In this document: positions 25,438-32,958 of the stretch, one piece after another
How the letters are laid out: each line of letters begins with the position of its first letter
Position numbering within the stretch: position 1 is the first letter of the stretch
From: Streptomyces luomodiensis
GTDB taxonomy: Bacteria > Actinomycetota > Actinomycetes > Streptomycetales > Streptomycetaceae
DNA: 64,000 bases
Direction: 5' to 3'
Assembly: GCF_031679605.1 (NCBI RefSeq)
Contig: NZ_CP117522.1
Span: 4,402,001-4,466,000, forward strand
Notes under the pieces: model-generated
Seen by the model: only the letters and a program-made list of their open reading frames with translations
Databases searched by the model: none
What the model was told of the DNA's origin: nothing
Program-made: the position numbers and the translations under genes

Positions 25438-26235
25438 TCAGCTCAGCAGGTCCGGCTCAGCGCGGGTGATCTGGAGATACAGAGGTTGATAGTTGATCCA
25501 GGCCACAAGATCGTTTCCGAGCTGCTCACGCGTCCGCAGCGCGTCGGCGCGGTCGATGGGCACCGGTTTCCCCGACGCCTTCGCGGTCAGCTGCACCTGG
25601 GCGGCCCGCTCCATCGTGATGAACCACCACGCGGCCGCGTCCACCGAGTCCCCCACCGTCAGCAGACCGCGATTGCGCAGGATGAGGCCCTTGTGCCCGC
25701 CGAGCGCGGTGGCGATCGCGCGCCCCTCCTCCTCGTCCACGACGACCCCCGTGCTGCCCGCGTAGACCCCGTGGTCCTCGAAGAAGGCGCAGACCTCCTG
25801 GGTGATCGGCTCCAGCGGCTCACCGAGCGCGGCCAGCGCGCGGCCGTGCACCGAGCGGCTGTGCGCGACGGCCACGACGTCCGGCCGCGCCTGATGCACG
25901 GAAGAGTGAACGACGAACGCGGCCTGATTGACGTGGCAGCGACCCTCCACCACCTGGCCCGCCTGATTGACCAGGAGCAGATCGCTCACGGTGATGTGGC
26001 CGAAGGGCATGCCGAAGGGGTTCACCCAGTAGCAGTCGGTGAACTCCGGGTCCCGCACGGTGATGTGTCCCGCGACCCCTTCCTCGTACCCGAACCGTCC
26101 GAACAGGCGCAGCGCCGCGGCCAGCCGCTCCTTGCGGTGGCGACGCTCGTCCTCGGGGGAGGCGTGCTGCGGGGGCATGGTGAACCGCAGCTGATCGGTC
26201 GGTATCGGGGTGGGGGCCTGCGGCTGGTTCGTCAT
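25438..26235 (-). CDS. Class II aldolase/adducin-family protein
   Basis: A 265-residue member of the class II aldolase fold (fuculose-phosphate aldolase and relatives), normally a zinc enzyme cleaving phosphorylated sugars by retro-aldol reaction. Family features are GHITVRDPEFTDCYWVNPFG, SDLLLVNQAG, the zinc-ligand region VAHSRSVHGRAL and a late ILRNRGLLTVG. The actinobacterial subgroup of this size is unassigned, and the substrate is not known. The ATG at 26235 follows GGAGC. Cytoplasmic; a modest gap to the upstream Uma2 gene makes co-transcription possible. Confidence 0.87.
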   Translation of the reverse strand: MTNQPQAPTPIPTDQLRFTMPPQHASPEDERRHRKERLAAALRLFGRFGYEEGVAGHITVRDPEFTDCYWVNPFGMPFGHITVSDLLLVNQAGQVVEGRCHVNQAAFVVHSSVHQARPDVVAVAHSRSVHGRALAALGEPLEPITQEVCAFFEDHGVYAGSTGVVVDEEEGRAIATALGGHKGLILRNRGLLTVGDSVDAAAWWFITMERAAQVQLTAKASGKPVPIDRADALRTREQLGNDLVAWINYQPLYLQITRAEPDLLS

Positions 26236-26300
26236 GGGCAGCTCCGCTCCTCTGGGGTGCTGGAGCGGAAGCTACCTCTGGGTATCGCAGGAGGCCAGGG

Positions 26301-26903
26301 TCAGAGCCGGCGGCGATTGATCGCGGTGAGGTCGATCTCGATGGAGAACGGGACGGTCAGGGTGAGCTTGTCGTGGTAGATGCCGGTGGGCTGGTACGCC
26401 TTCACAGCGGGATCGAGTTCGTAGACGTAGACCACGGGCAGTCCGCGGTCCTCCTCCACCCGCCAGAAATGCGGCACACCCGCACCGGCGTACTTGCGCG
26501 GCTTGACTTCGCGGTCACGCGCCTTGGAGTCCGGCGACACTACTTCGATGGCCAGCACGAGGTCCTCTGACCTGTAACAGGTGTCGCGGGGCCCGGCATC
26601 CGCCCCAGCCCGAAGGACCAGGACATCGGGTTCCAGGCGATTGATGTCGTCCAGCTTGACCGTCATCTCCCGCATGACGTCCAAGGTGTCCGGTGCCTGG
26701 TCCAGCAGGGTGAACTCGAACAGTCTCATGGCACGTGCGTGGAAAGCGGCCTGCGGACTCACGAGGACGAGACTCCCGTCGATCAGCTCCGTGTGCGGAG
26801 GAAGATTCGGAAGCCGGTCGAGGTCGTCCGCCGTCCAGCCGCCCTCCGGCGGGCGGGGCCACTCGTACTGCTCGTCCAGCCCGTACTCGTGTGCGGCGCT
26901 CAT
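26301..26903 (-). CDS. Uma2-family (DUF820) restriction-endonuclease-fold protein
   Basis: A 200-residue protein of the Uma2 family, with a PD-(D/E)XK nuclease-like core: NRLEPDVLVL and VLAIEVVSPDSKARDREVKPRKYAGAGVP supply the Asp, Glu-Val, Lys and Tyr expected at the active site. Such proteins are abundant in Streptomyces, often in several copies, with unknown targets. I chose ATG 26903, which has GGGAGC just upstream; ATG 26915 overlaps that site. It lies 66 bases upstream of the aldolase gene. Confidence 0.85.
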   Translation of the reverse strand: MSAAHEYGLDEQYEWPRPPEGGWTADDLDRLPNLPPHTELIDGSLVLVSPQAAFHARAMRLFEFTLLDQAPDTLDVMREMTVKLDDINRLEPDVLVLRAGADAGPRDTCYRSEDLVLAIEVVSPDSKARDREVKPRKYAGAGVPHFWRVEEDRGLPVVYVYELDPAVKAYQPTGIYHDKLTLTVPFSIEIDLTAINRRRL

Positions 26904-27042
26904 GATTGCTCCCATGGGACGGAGTCTCGCCTCTGCGCACAGAGTACCCAGCCCAAACGGCGACGCCGCCGCCCAGACGAATGAGCGACGGCGTCGGCGT
27001 TTGACGATCAGATGACCATCCGACCTGGAGGGAGCGCGGCGG

Positions 27043-28629
27043 TCACTCCCACTCGATCGTGCCCGGGGGCTTGCTGGTGATGTCGAGCACCACCCGGTTG
27101 ACCTGGTCCACCTCGTTCGTGATGCGGGTCGAGATCCGCGACAGCACGTCGTACGGCAGCCGCGACCAGTCCGCCGTCATCGCGTCCTCCGAGGAGACCG
27201 GGCGCAGCACGATCGGGTGGCCGTAGGTGCGGCCGTCGCCCTGGACGCCGACCGAGCGGACGTCGGCGAGCAGGACCACCGGGCACTGCCAGATGTCGCG
27301 GTCGAGACCGGCGGCGGTCAGCTCCTCGCGGGCGATGGCGTCGGCCTCGCGCAGCAGGTCCAGGCGCTCCTTGGTGACCTCGCCGACGATCCGGATGCCC
27401 AGGCCCGGCCCCGGGAAGGGCTGGCGGTGGACGATCTCCTCCGGCAGGCCGAGCTCCTGGCCGACCATCCGGACCTCGTCCTTGAACAGCCGGCGCAGCG
27501 GCTCGACGAGCTTGAACTCGATGTCGTCCGGCAGCCCGCCCACGTTGTGGTGGGACTTGATGTTGGCGGTGCCGGTGCCGCCGCCGGACTCCACGACGTC
27601 GGGGTAGAGGGTGCCCTGGACCAGGAACTCCACGTCCTCCCCGGCCGCGCCCGCCTCGGCCACCAGCTCGGCCTGGGCCTGCTCGAAGACCCGGATGAAC
27701 TCCCGGCCGATGATCTTCCGCTTCTCCTCGGGGTCGGACACCCCGGCGAGCGCGGTCAGGAACCGCTCCTCGGCCTCGACGACCTTCAGCTGCACACCGG
27801 TGGCGGCCACGAAGTCCTTCTCGACCTGCTCGGACTCGCCCTTGCGCATCAGGCCGTGGTCCACGTACACGCAGGTCAGCTGGTCGCCGATGGCCCGCTG
27901 GACGAGGGCGGCGGCCACGGCGGAGTCCACTCCGCCGGACAGCCCGCAGATGGCGCGCTTGGTGCCGACCTGCTCGCGGATCGCGGCCACGGACTCCTCG
28001 ACCACATTGGTGGTGGTCCAGGTGGGCTCCAGGCCCGCGCCCCGGTAGAGGAAGTGCTCCAGCACCTGCTGGCCGTGGGTGGAGTGCATCACCTCGGGGT
28101 GGTGCTGTACGCCGTACAGCTTGCGCTCGTCGCATTCGAAGGCCGCGACCGGCACCAGATCGGTGGACGCGGTGACGGTGAAGCCCTCGGGCGCCTGGGA
28201 GCAGGCATCGCCGTGCGACATCCACACCTGCTGCTCCTCGGGGGTGCCCGCGAAGAGCGTCGAGCCGGGCTTGCTGACGGTGAGCTCCGTACGGCCGTAC
28301 TCACGCGCCCCGGTGTTGTCCACGGTGCCGCCGAGCGTCGTGGCCATCAGCTGGAAGCCGTAGCACATGCCGAAGACCGGGATGCCCGCCTCGAAGATCG
28401 CGCGGTCGAGGGTGGGCGCGCCCTCGGCGTAGACCGACGAGGGGCCGCCGGAGAGGATGATCGCCTTCGGCTTCTTGGCGAGCATCTCGGCCACCGGCAT
28501 GGTGGACGGAACGATCTCGCTGTAGACCCGGGCCTCGCGGACCCTCCGGGCGATGAGCTGGGCGTACTGCGCGCCGAAGTCGACGACCAGGACGGTGTCG
28601 GGGGCGGCAGCAGGGGACGCTGATGGCAC
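27043..28629 (-). CDS. guaA: GMP synthase (glutamine-hydrolysing)
   Basis: Converts XMP, ATP and glutamine to GMP, the last step of de novo guanine nucleotide synthesis. The 528-residue protein has an N-terminal class I glutamine amidotransferase ([17 protein letters not shown], nucleophile Cys in [10 protein letters not shown]), a PP-loop ATP pyrophosphatase ([12 protein letters not shown]) and the dimerisation domain ending [13 protein letters not shown]. The frame is open to 28740, but GTG 28629 follows GGAAGG by eight bases and matches the usual family start. The -10-like TAGAAT (28706-28701, - strand) sits inside the spacer of the divergent chorismate mutase promoter, so the two promoters may compete. 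Confidence 0.97.
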   Translation of the reverse strand: MPSASPAAAPDTVLVVDFGAQYAQLIARRVREARVYSEIVPSTMPVAEMLAKKPKAIILSGGPSSVYAEGAPTLDRAIFEAGIPVFGMCYGFQLMATTLGGTVDNTGAREYGRTELTVSKPGSTLFAGTPEEQQVWMSHGDACSQAPEGFTVTASTDLVPVAAFECDERKLYGVQHHPEVMHSTHGQQVLEHFLYRGAGLEPTWTTTNVVEESVAAIREQVGTKRAICGLSGGVDSAVAAALVQRAIGDQLTCVYVDHGLMRKGESEQVEKDFVAATGVQLKVVEAEERFLTALAGVSDPEEKRKIIGREFIRVFEQAQAELVAEAGAAGEDVEFLVQGTLYPDVVESGGGTGTANIKSHHNVGGLPDDIEFKLVEPLRRLFKDEVRMVGQELGLPEEIVHRQPFPGPGLGIRIVGEVTKERLDLLREADAIAREELTAAGLDRDIWQCPVVLLADVRSVGVQGDGRTYGHPIVLRPVSSEDAMTADWSRLPYDVLSRISTRITNEVDQVNRVVLDITSKPPGTIEWE

Positions 28630-28689
28630 TTCGGCGGCCTTCCGGCGGTGGTGGCGTGCGGTGGAACTGTCTGCGGCGGGACCGCAGGT

Positions 28690-28719
28690 TTGGACTTTCG
28701 ATTCTAACGGGCTCATAAT
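28690..28719 (+). promoter_or_regulatory. Promoter of the chorismate mutase leader
   Basis: TTGGAC (28690-28695), an 18-base spacer and CATAAT (28714-28719) form a good match to a vegetative (HrdB-type) promoter. Transcription would start near 28726, almost exactly at the ATG of the leader ORF, giving a leaderless or near-leaderless message. Confidence 0.7.
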
Positions 28720-28726
28720 CGACGCC

Positions 28727-28798
28727 ATGTCCACGCGCATGACCTTCGTCTTTACCTATGGCACCGGCCCGTCCGGCTGCCATGGTCGTGCTGCGTAA
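28727..28798 (+). CDS. Putative leader peptide of a Phe/Tyr attenuator
   Basis: A 23-codon ORF beginning at the predicted transcription start of the chorismate mutase transcript. Its codons 7-11 are TTC GTC TTT ACC TAT, so Phe-Val-Phe-Thr-Tyr are clustered, the end products of the chorismate mutase branch. It is followed after 21 bases by an intrinsic terminator. Leaderless leader peptides are known for tryptophan attenuation in Streptomyces; this one would sense Phe/Tyr-tRNA charging. No ribosome site is needed if it is leaderless. It is inferred, not a recognised entry. Confidence 0.6.
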   Translation: MSTRMTFVFTYGTGPSGCHGRAA

Positions 28799-28819
28799 AC
28801 ACTGACAGCGACTTCCCAG

Positions 28820-28861
28820 GCGCCCCGGGCCGGCAAAGGCCCGGGGCGCTGTTGTCTTTCC
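28820..28861 (+). terminator. Intrinsic terminator in the chorismate mutase leader (attenuator)
   Basis: GCGCCCCGGGCC (28820-28831), loop GGCAAA and GGCCCGGGGCGC (28838-28849) form a perfect 12-bp stem followed by TGTTGTCTTTCC. The stem lies between promoter and gene, with guaA divergent, so the only + strand transcript it can stop is that of the leader. CCGGCCCG in the leader ORF (28764-28771) is fully complementary to CGGGCCGG at 28826-28833 and would break the stem if paired, making an antiterminator possible. Confidence 0.8.
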
Positions 28862-28915
28862 TCCGGGACCCGGCCGGATTCCAGGGCTCCGTGACACGGA
28901 CCAGGAGATACGGAC

Positions 28916-29182
28916 ATGAGCAGCGGTACGGCCCCGGAGAGCACCGAGATGATCAGCACTGCCCGGGAGCGGATCGACGCCCTCGACGGACAGATCCTCG
29001 ATCTCGTCCGGGAGCGGATGGCCGTCTCGGCCGCCATCCAGGAGGCCCGGATCGCGGCGGGCGGGCGGCGGGTGCAGCTCTCCCGCGAGATGGAGATCCT
29101 CGACCGCTACCGGCAGCGGCTCGGCAAGCCCGGTACGACGCTCGCCATGACGCTGCTGGAGCTGTGCCGGGGCCGCGTCTGA
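28916..29182 (+). CDS. Chorismate mutase (AroQ type)
   Basis: A monofunctional AroQ-fold chorismate mutase of 88 residues that rearranges chorismate to prephenate, the first committed step to phenylalanine and tyrosine. It shows the helical signature ERIDALDGQILDLVRERMAVSAAI with conserved Arg and Asp residues, followed by LSREMEILDRYRQRL. ATG 28916 has GGAG eight bases upstream. Its 5' region carries promoter, leader ORF and terminator, which implies attenuation by aromatic amino acid supply. The 3' end runs directly into a 16-bp repeat array and two hairpins. Confidence 0.92.
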   Translation: MSSGTAPESTEMISTARERIDALDGQILDLVRERMAVSAAIQEARIAAGGRRVQLSREMEILDRYRQRLGKPGTTLAMTLLELCRGRV

Positions 29183-29277
29183 GGCGGGACCGGGCCGAGG
29201 CGGGGCCAGGCCGAGGCGGAGGCCGGGCCGAAGCGGGGCCTGACCGAAGCGGGGACCGGGGCCGAGGCGGGGCCGGA
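29179..29277 (+). repeat. 16-bp tandem array anchored at the chorismate mutase stop
   Basis: Six units of about 16-18 bp with pattern CCGAGGCGGGGCCGGG. The first, CTGAGGCGGGACCGGG (29179-29194), contains the TGA stop; later units start at 29195, 29211, 29228, 29244 and 29262 and read CCGA instead of CTGA. Confidence 0.85.
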
Positions 29278-29293
29278 CCCTGCCGGACAGGCG

Positions 29294-29340
29294 TAGGGCC
29301 CCGGGGGCGCCCTAACGGGGCGGGCGCCTCCGGGGCCCTA
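29294..29340. terminator. Strong terminator after chorismate mutase
   Basis: Two 19-base arms (29294-29312 and 29322-29340), beginning TAGGGCCCCGG and ending CCGGGGCCCTA, pair along their whole length with one G-U wobble and a nine-base loop. Confidence 0.85.
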
Positions 29341-29345
29341 GGCGG

Positions 29346-29378
29346 TCAGCACCGGCGTCAGGGCAGCGCCGGTGCTGA
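29346..29378. terminator. Second hairpin after chorismate mutase
   Basis: TCAGCACCGGCG (29346-29357) pairs perfectly with CGCCGGTGCTGA (29367-29378), loop of nine bases. It is only six bases from the previous hairpin; tandem terminators are plausible. Confidence 0.7.
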
Positions 29379-29983
29379 GAAGCGGCGCCGGGGGGTTGCG
29401 CCGCCGGCTTCCGGGTCCCGTATGTCTGGGGTGTCTGGACGGCGTACGCCCGCGTGGTCCGACCAATGTCGGGGGGTGTCCGGGGGCGTTCTCGCTCTCA
29501 GCATCGTGGTGGATGCCCAGCGCCGGGCGCAACTGTTTCGACCGGATACGGTCGGCCCCAGGCGTCCCCGGGACCGACCGTCCTTGAGGTGGTGACCGGG
29601 CTGCTGTCCCCTGCCGACCGGTCACCTCGCCGAAGCGAGGTCCCACGACGCGCCGCCTGAATCACCACAGGGGCCGCGTCTCATCGCTACGGCGGATATG
29701 AGCCACGCGTGGATTCTCTCCGGACCGCTCCTGGCTGGCGCGGCACCGGGCACAACGAGCCCGCTCACGGGCCGGTCACCCGCCGTACGGGTGATGACGT
29801 GCGGACCCGAGCACCCCATGCGGATTCTGTGACCATTCTGTGAGCAACCAGGAACGCAACCTTTCAGCCATCGGCGTGGTCATGTACGTGCAAACGCACG
29901 GCCATCCCGCGTCCCCACCGCGACGGCCTTCCACACGCGTATCCGCCCACCACAGCGATACGTACGGACCCAGAGAGGTCTTC
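29379..29983. other. 600-bp intergenic region with overlapping hairpins
   Basis: I find no convincing gene here; the open frames through it have no domain character. GGTGACCGG (29591-29599) pairs with CCGGTCACC (29618-29626), and ACCTCG (29624-29629) pairs with CGAGGT (29636-29641). The two hairpins share bases 29624-29626, so only one can form fully. A direct repeat ATTCTGTGA lies near 29824-29842. The stretch may hold the promoter and leader of the surface protein at 29984, or a small RNA. Confidence 0.4.
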
Positions 29984-30994
29984 ATGAAGCTTCGCCGCGC
30001 CCTGGCGGCCGCCGCAGCAACGGCCGCCATAGCCCCTGCCGCGCTCCTCGCGGCGCCCGCCGCCTTCGCGGATGAGCCGACGGAGAGCCCGTCGTCGACC
30101 GCCTCCGAGACCGTCACGCCGTCCCCTGACGACCCGGCGACGGCGCCGACGGAGACCGCTCCGACCGACGAGCCCACCACCTCGGCGCCGTCCGCGACCG
30201 ACACCCAGGCTCCGACCCCCACCGACGAGCCCACTGACAAGCCCACTGACAAGCCCACCGAGACCACCACCCCGACCCCCGGGCCGACCGAGGAGCCGGG
30301 CGGGGAGTGCGCGGACGACGGGGACTACAACGAGGACCCCGACCTCAGCACGACCCTGGTCGGCCTGCCGTCGAAGGTCGTGGCGGGCAGCGGCTTCCAC
30401 GGCTTCACGTACCAGGTGAAGAACGACTCGGACCGCACCTACCAGCGGGTCGACTTCGGGCTCTTCGCGGGCACGGCGCACGAGTCCGCCCCCGACGGCA
30501 CGGGCAGGTACCTGACCCTCCAGTACAAGGACCCCGAGTCCGGCGCCTGGAAGGCGATCTCCACCGACGAGAACGACCCGGGCTCCGGCTACATCGGCTA
30601 CACCGATGTGCGTCCGCACGAGACCCTTACGGTCGATCTCCGGCTGAGCGTCGCCAAGAGCGCGCCCGAGGGCTTCGGCTACGCCATCAGCGTCGGGGTG
30701 TACGCGGACGACGAGGGCAACTGCGCCTACTCGACCGGTGAGTACTACGAGTTCGACGTGCTCAAGGCGGGTTCGAAGCCGGGCGAGGTGCCGCCGGCCG
30801 ACCCGAAGCCGCAGGGCGGGAAGAAGCCGCTGCCGCACAAGCCGGAAGGCGACAAGGAGATCAGCCCGAAGGGCAGCCTGGCCGAAACCGGTTCCTCCTC
30901 CGCGCTGCCGATGATCGCCGTGATCGGCGGTGTGGCGATGGCCGCCGGCGGAGGTGCGGTCTTCGTGGTCCGTCGCCGTCGCGCCACGGTCTGA
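29984..30994 (+). CDS. Sortase-anchored (LAETG) surface protein
   Basis: A 336-residue exported protein for attachment to peptidoglycan. A signal peptide ends at AFADEPT (about residue 30); residues 30-105 are Thr/Pro/Ser/Asp-rich with TDKPTDKPT repeats; a beta-rich domain of about 150 residues carries two cysteines (GGECADDG and GNCAYSTG) that could form a disulfide; then a Pro/Lys spacer and a C-terminal sorting signal LAETG, hydrophobic helix and RRRRATV. LAxTG is the preferred motif of class E sortases in Streptomyces. No sortase gene is in the window. ATG 29984 follows GAGAGG. The function of the folded domain is unknown. Confidence 0.88.
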   Translation: MKLRRALAAAAATAAIAPAALLAAPAAFADEPTESPSSTASETVTPSPDDPATAPTETAPTDEPTTSAPSATDTQAPTPTDEPTDKPTDKPTETTTPTPGPTEEPGGECADDGDYNEDPDLSTTLVGLPSKVVAGSGFHGFTYQVKNDSDRTYQRVDFGLFAGTAHESAPDGTGRYLTLQYKDPESGAWKAISTDENDPGSGYIGYTDVRPHETLTVDLRLSVAKSAPEGFGYAISVGVYADDEGNCAYSTGEYYEFDVLKAGSKPGEVPPADPKPQGGKKPLPHKPEGDKEISPKGSLAETGSSSALPMIAVIGGVAMAAGGGAVFVVRRRRATV

Positions 30995-31004
30995 CGGTCC
31001 CGGA

Positions 31005-31041
31005 CGCCAGGGGCGGGGCGGACGCCGGCCCGCCCCTGGCG
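31005..31041. terminator. Bidirectional terminator between surface protein and GMC oxidoreductase
   Basis: CGCCAGGGGCGGG (31005-31017) and CCCGCCCCTGGCG (31029-31041) form a perfect 13-bp stem with an 11-base loop between convergent genes. Confidence 0.85.
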
Positions 31042-31082
31042 CTCACGCCGGACCGCTCGCGCCGGGCCGCTCGTAGGACTCC

Positions 31083-32945
31083 TCACGCGGGGGCCGGCGG
31101 GACCTTCGGCACCGGCAGCAGGGGGAGCCTCAGCGCCCCGAAGGCGTCCGCCGGTACGGCCGGACTGCGGGGCGGCACGGGCTGAAGGCGCTCGTACGGC
31201 GCCTCCGGGGACGGACGCGGGTCGGGCTCGCCCTTGTTGGGCCACAGGGACATCGCACGTTCGGCCTGGGCCGTGATGGTCAGGGACGGGTTGACGCCGA
31301 GGTTGGCCGAGACGGCGGAGCCGTCGACCACATGGATGCCCGGATGCCCGTAGAGACGGTGGTACGGGTCGATGACGCCCTCCCGCGGGGACGCCCCGAT
31401 CGGGCAGCCGCCGAGGAAGTGGGCGGTCAGCGGAGTGCCGATCAGCTCGCCGACGTTGCTGCCCGCGAAACCGTTGATCGAGGCGGCGATGTGGCGGGCG
31501 GCCTCGGCGCCTTCGGGGATGTGGTCGGGGTTGGGCTCACCGTGGCCCTGGCGGGCGGTGAGCAGCCCCTTCCCCGGCCCCTTCGGCTTGCGGTACGTGG
31601 TCAGCGAGTTGTCGTGCGTCTGCATGACCAGGCCGATGATGGTCCGCTCGGACCAGCGGCGGTTGGACAGCGAGCGCACCGCCAGGGTGGGGTGCCGGAG
31701 GTTGGCGCCCAGGAAGCGCAGCCAGCGCGGGAGACGGCCGCCGTCGGGGATCTGCAGGACGGAGAGCAGCCCCATCGCGTTGGAGCCCTTGCCGTAGCGG
31801 ACGGGCTCGATATGGGTGTTCTCGTTCGGGTGGATGGACGAGGTGATCGCGACCCCCCGGGTGAAGTCCGCCCGCCGCTCGCCGCCCCGGGCGCGGCGGT
31901 AGCGGCGGTCGGTGGTCTGCGCGCCCACCAGGGCCTCGGAGTTGGTGCGGGTGAGGACGCCGAGCCGGTCCGAGACGCGCGGCAGCAGCCCCTTGTCCCG
32001 CATCGTGTGCAGCAGCGTCTGGGTGCCGTAGGTACCGGCGGCGAGGACGACGTACCGGGAGCGCAGGGTCTTGGGCTTGCCCTTACGGCGGTTGTCGGTC
32101 GGCACGGTGGTGACCGTGTAGCCGCCGAGCGGATCGTCCTCCAGGGCGACGACGGTCGTCATCGGGTGGACCACGGCACCGGCCCGCTCGGCGAGGTGGA
32201 GATAGTTCTCGTTGAGGGTGTTCTTGGCGCCGTGGCGGCAGCCGGTCATGCACTCACCGCACTCCGTGCACGCCGTACGGGCCGGGCCCGCGCCGCCGAA
32301 GTACGGATCGGGGACCGTCTGGCCCGGCTCGGCCCTCACAGGGCCGGCGCCCTCCCCGCCCTCCCCGCCGACGGCGTCGTGGCCGTCCCCGAAGAAGACG
32401 CCCACGGGCGCCATGTGGAAGGTGTCCCCCACGCCCATCTTCTCGGCGGCCGCCTTGAGGTGCACATCGGACGGGGTGACGGTGTGGTTGAGGCGCGCCC
32501 CGAGCATCCGCCGCGCCTGGTCGTAGTACGGCCGCAGTTCGTCCTGCCAGTCGGTGATGTGCCCCCACTGGCGGTCCCGGAAGAACGGCTCGGGCGGTAC
32601 GTAGAGCGTGTTGGCGTAGTTGAGCGAGCCGCCGCCGACCCCGGCGCCCGCCAGCACCATGACCTTGCCGAGGAGGTGGATGCGCTGGATGCCGAAGCAG
32701 CCGAGGGCCGGGGCCCAGAGGTAGTTGCGGAGGTCCCAGGAGCTTTTGGGCAGGGTGTCCCGGGTGAAGCGGCGGCCCGCCTCCAGGACGCCGACCCGGT
32801 AGCCCTTCTCGGCCAGGCGCAGGGCCGATACGGACCCCCCGAAGCCCGAGCCGACCACGATCACGTCGTAGTCGACGTCCTCGTCGTGCTCGGGCCCTTG
32901 CTCCCGGTTGTGGGCAGACTTCTCCCCTGGCACTGGTACCTCCAT
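31083..32945 (-). CDS. GMC-family FAD oxidoreductase (cholesterol-oxidase-like)
   Basis: A 620-residue flavoprotein that oxidises an alcohol or sterol-like substrate. The FAD site VIVVGSGFGGSVSALRLAEKG lies at about residues 28-50; AGAGVGGGSLNYANTLY, the C-terminal GGCPIGASPREGVIDPYHRLYGHPGIHVVDGSAVSANLGVNPSLT region and a late catalytic His region match the cholesterol-oxidase branch of GMC enzymes. Between them sits CTECGECMTGCRHG, a cysteine cluster typical of this subgroup. There is no signal peptide. It starts 13 bases after the succinic semialdehyde dehydrogenase stop, so the two form an operon. The substrate is unknown. Confidence 0.87.
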   Translation of the reverse strand: MEVPVPGEKSAHNREQGPEHDEDVDYDVIVVGSGFGGSVSALRLAEKGYRVGVLEAGRRFTRDTLPKSSWDLRNYLWAPALGCFGIQRIHLLGKVMVLAGAGVGGGSLNYANTLYVPPEPFFRDRQWGHITDWQDELRPYYDQARRMLGARLNHTVTPSDVHLKAAAEKMGVGDTFHMAPVGVFFGDGHDAVGGEGGEGAGPVRAEPGQTVPDPYFGGAGPARTACTECGECMTGCRHGAKNTLNENYLHLAERAGAVVHPMTTVVALEDDPLGGYTVTTVPTDNRRKGKPKTLRSRYVVLAAGTYGTQTLLHTMRDKGLLPRVSDRLGVLTRTNSEALVGAQTTDRRYRRARGGERRADFTRGVAITSSIHPNENTHIEPVRYGKGSNAMGLLSVLQIPDGGRLPRWLRFLGANLRHPTLAVRSLSNRRWSERTIIGLVMQTHDNSLTTYRKPKGPGKGLLTARQGHGEPNPDHIPEGAEAARHIAASINGFAGSNVGELIGTPLTAHFLGGCPIGASPREGVIDPYHRLYGHPGIHVVDGSAVSANLGVNPSLTITAQAERAMSLWPNKGEPDPRPSPEAPYERLQPVPPRSPAVPADAFGALRLPLLPVPKVPPAPA

Positions 32946-32958
32946 TGGAATGTGCTGG

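Noticed and set aside
28852..29595. 247-residue + strand frame after the attenuator
   Set aside because: Runs in a different frame through chorismate mutase and the 16-bp array; composition reflects repeats.
29400..29700. Possible tRNA or small stable RNA gene
   Set aside because: No T-arm GGTTCGA or acceptor pairing could be found; only local hairpins are visible.
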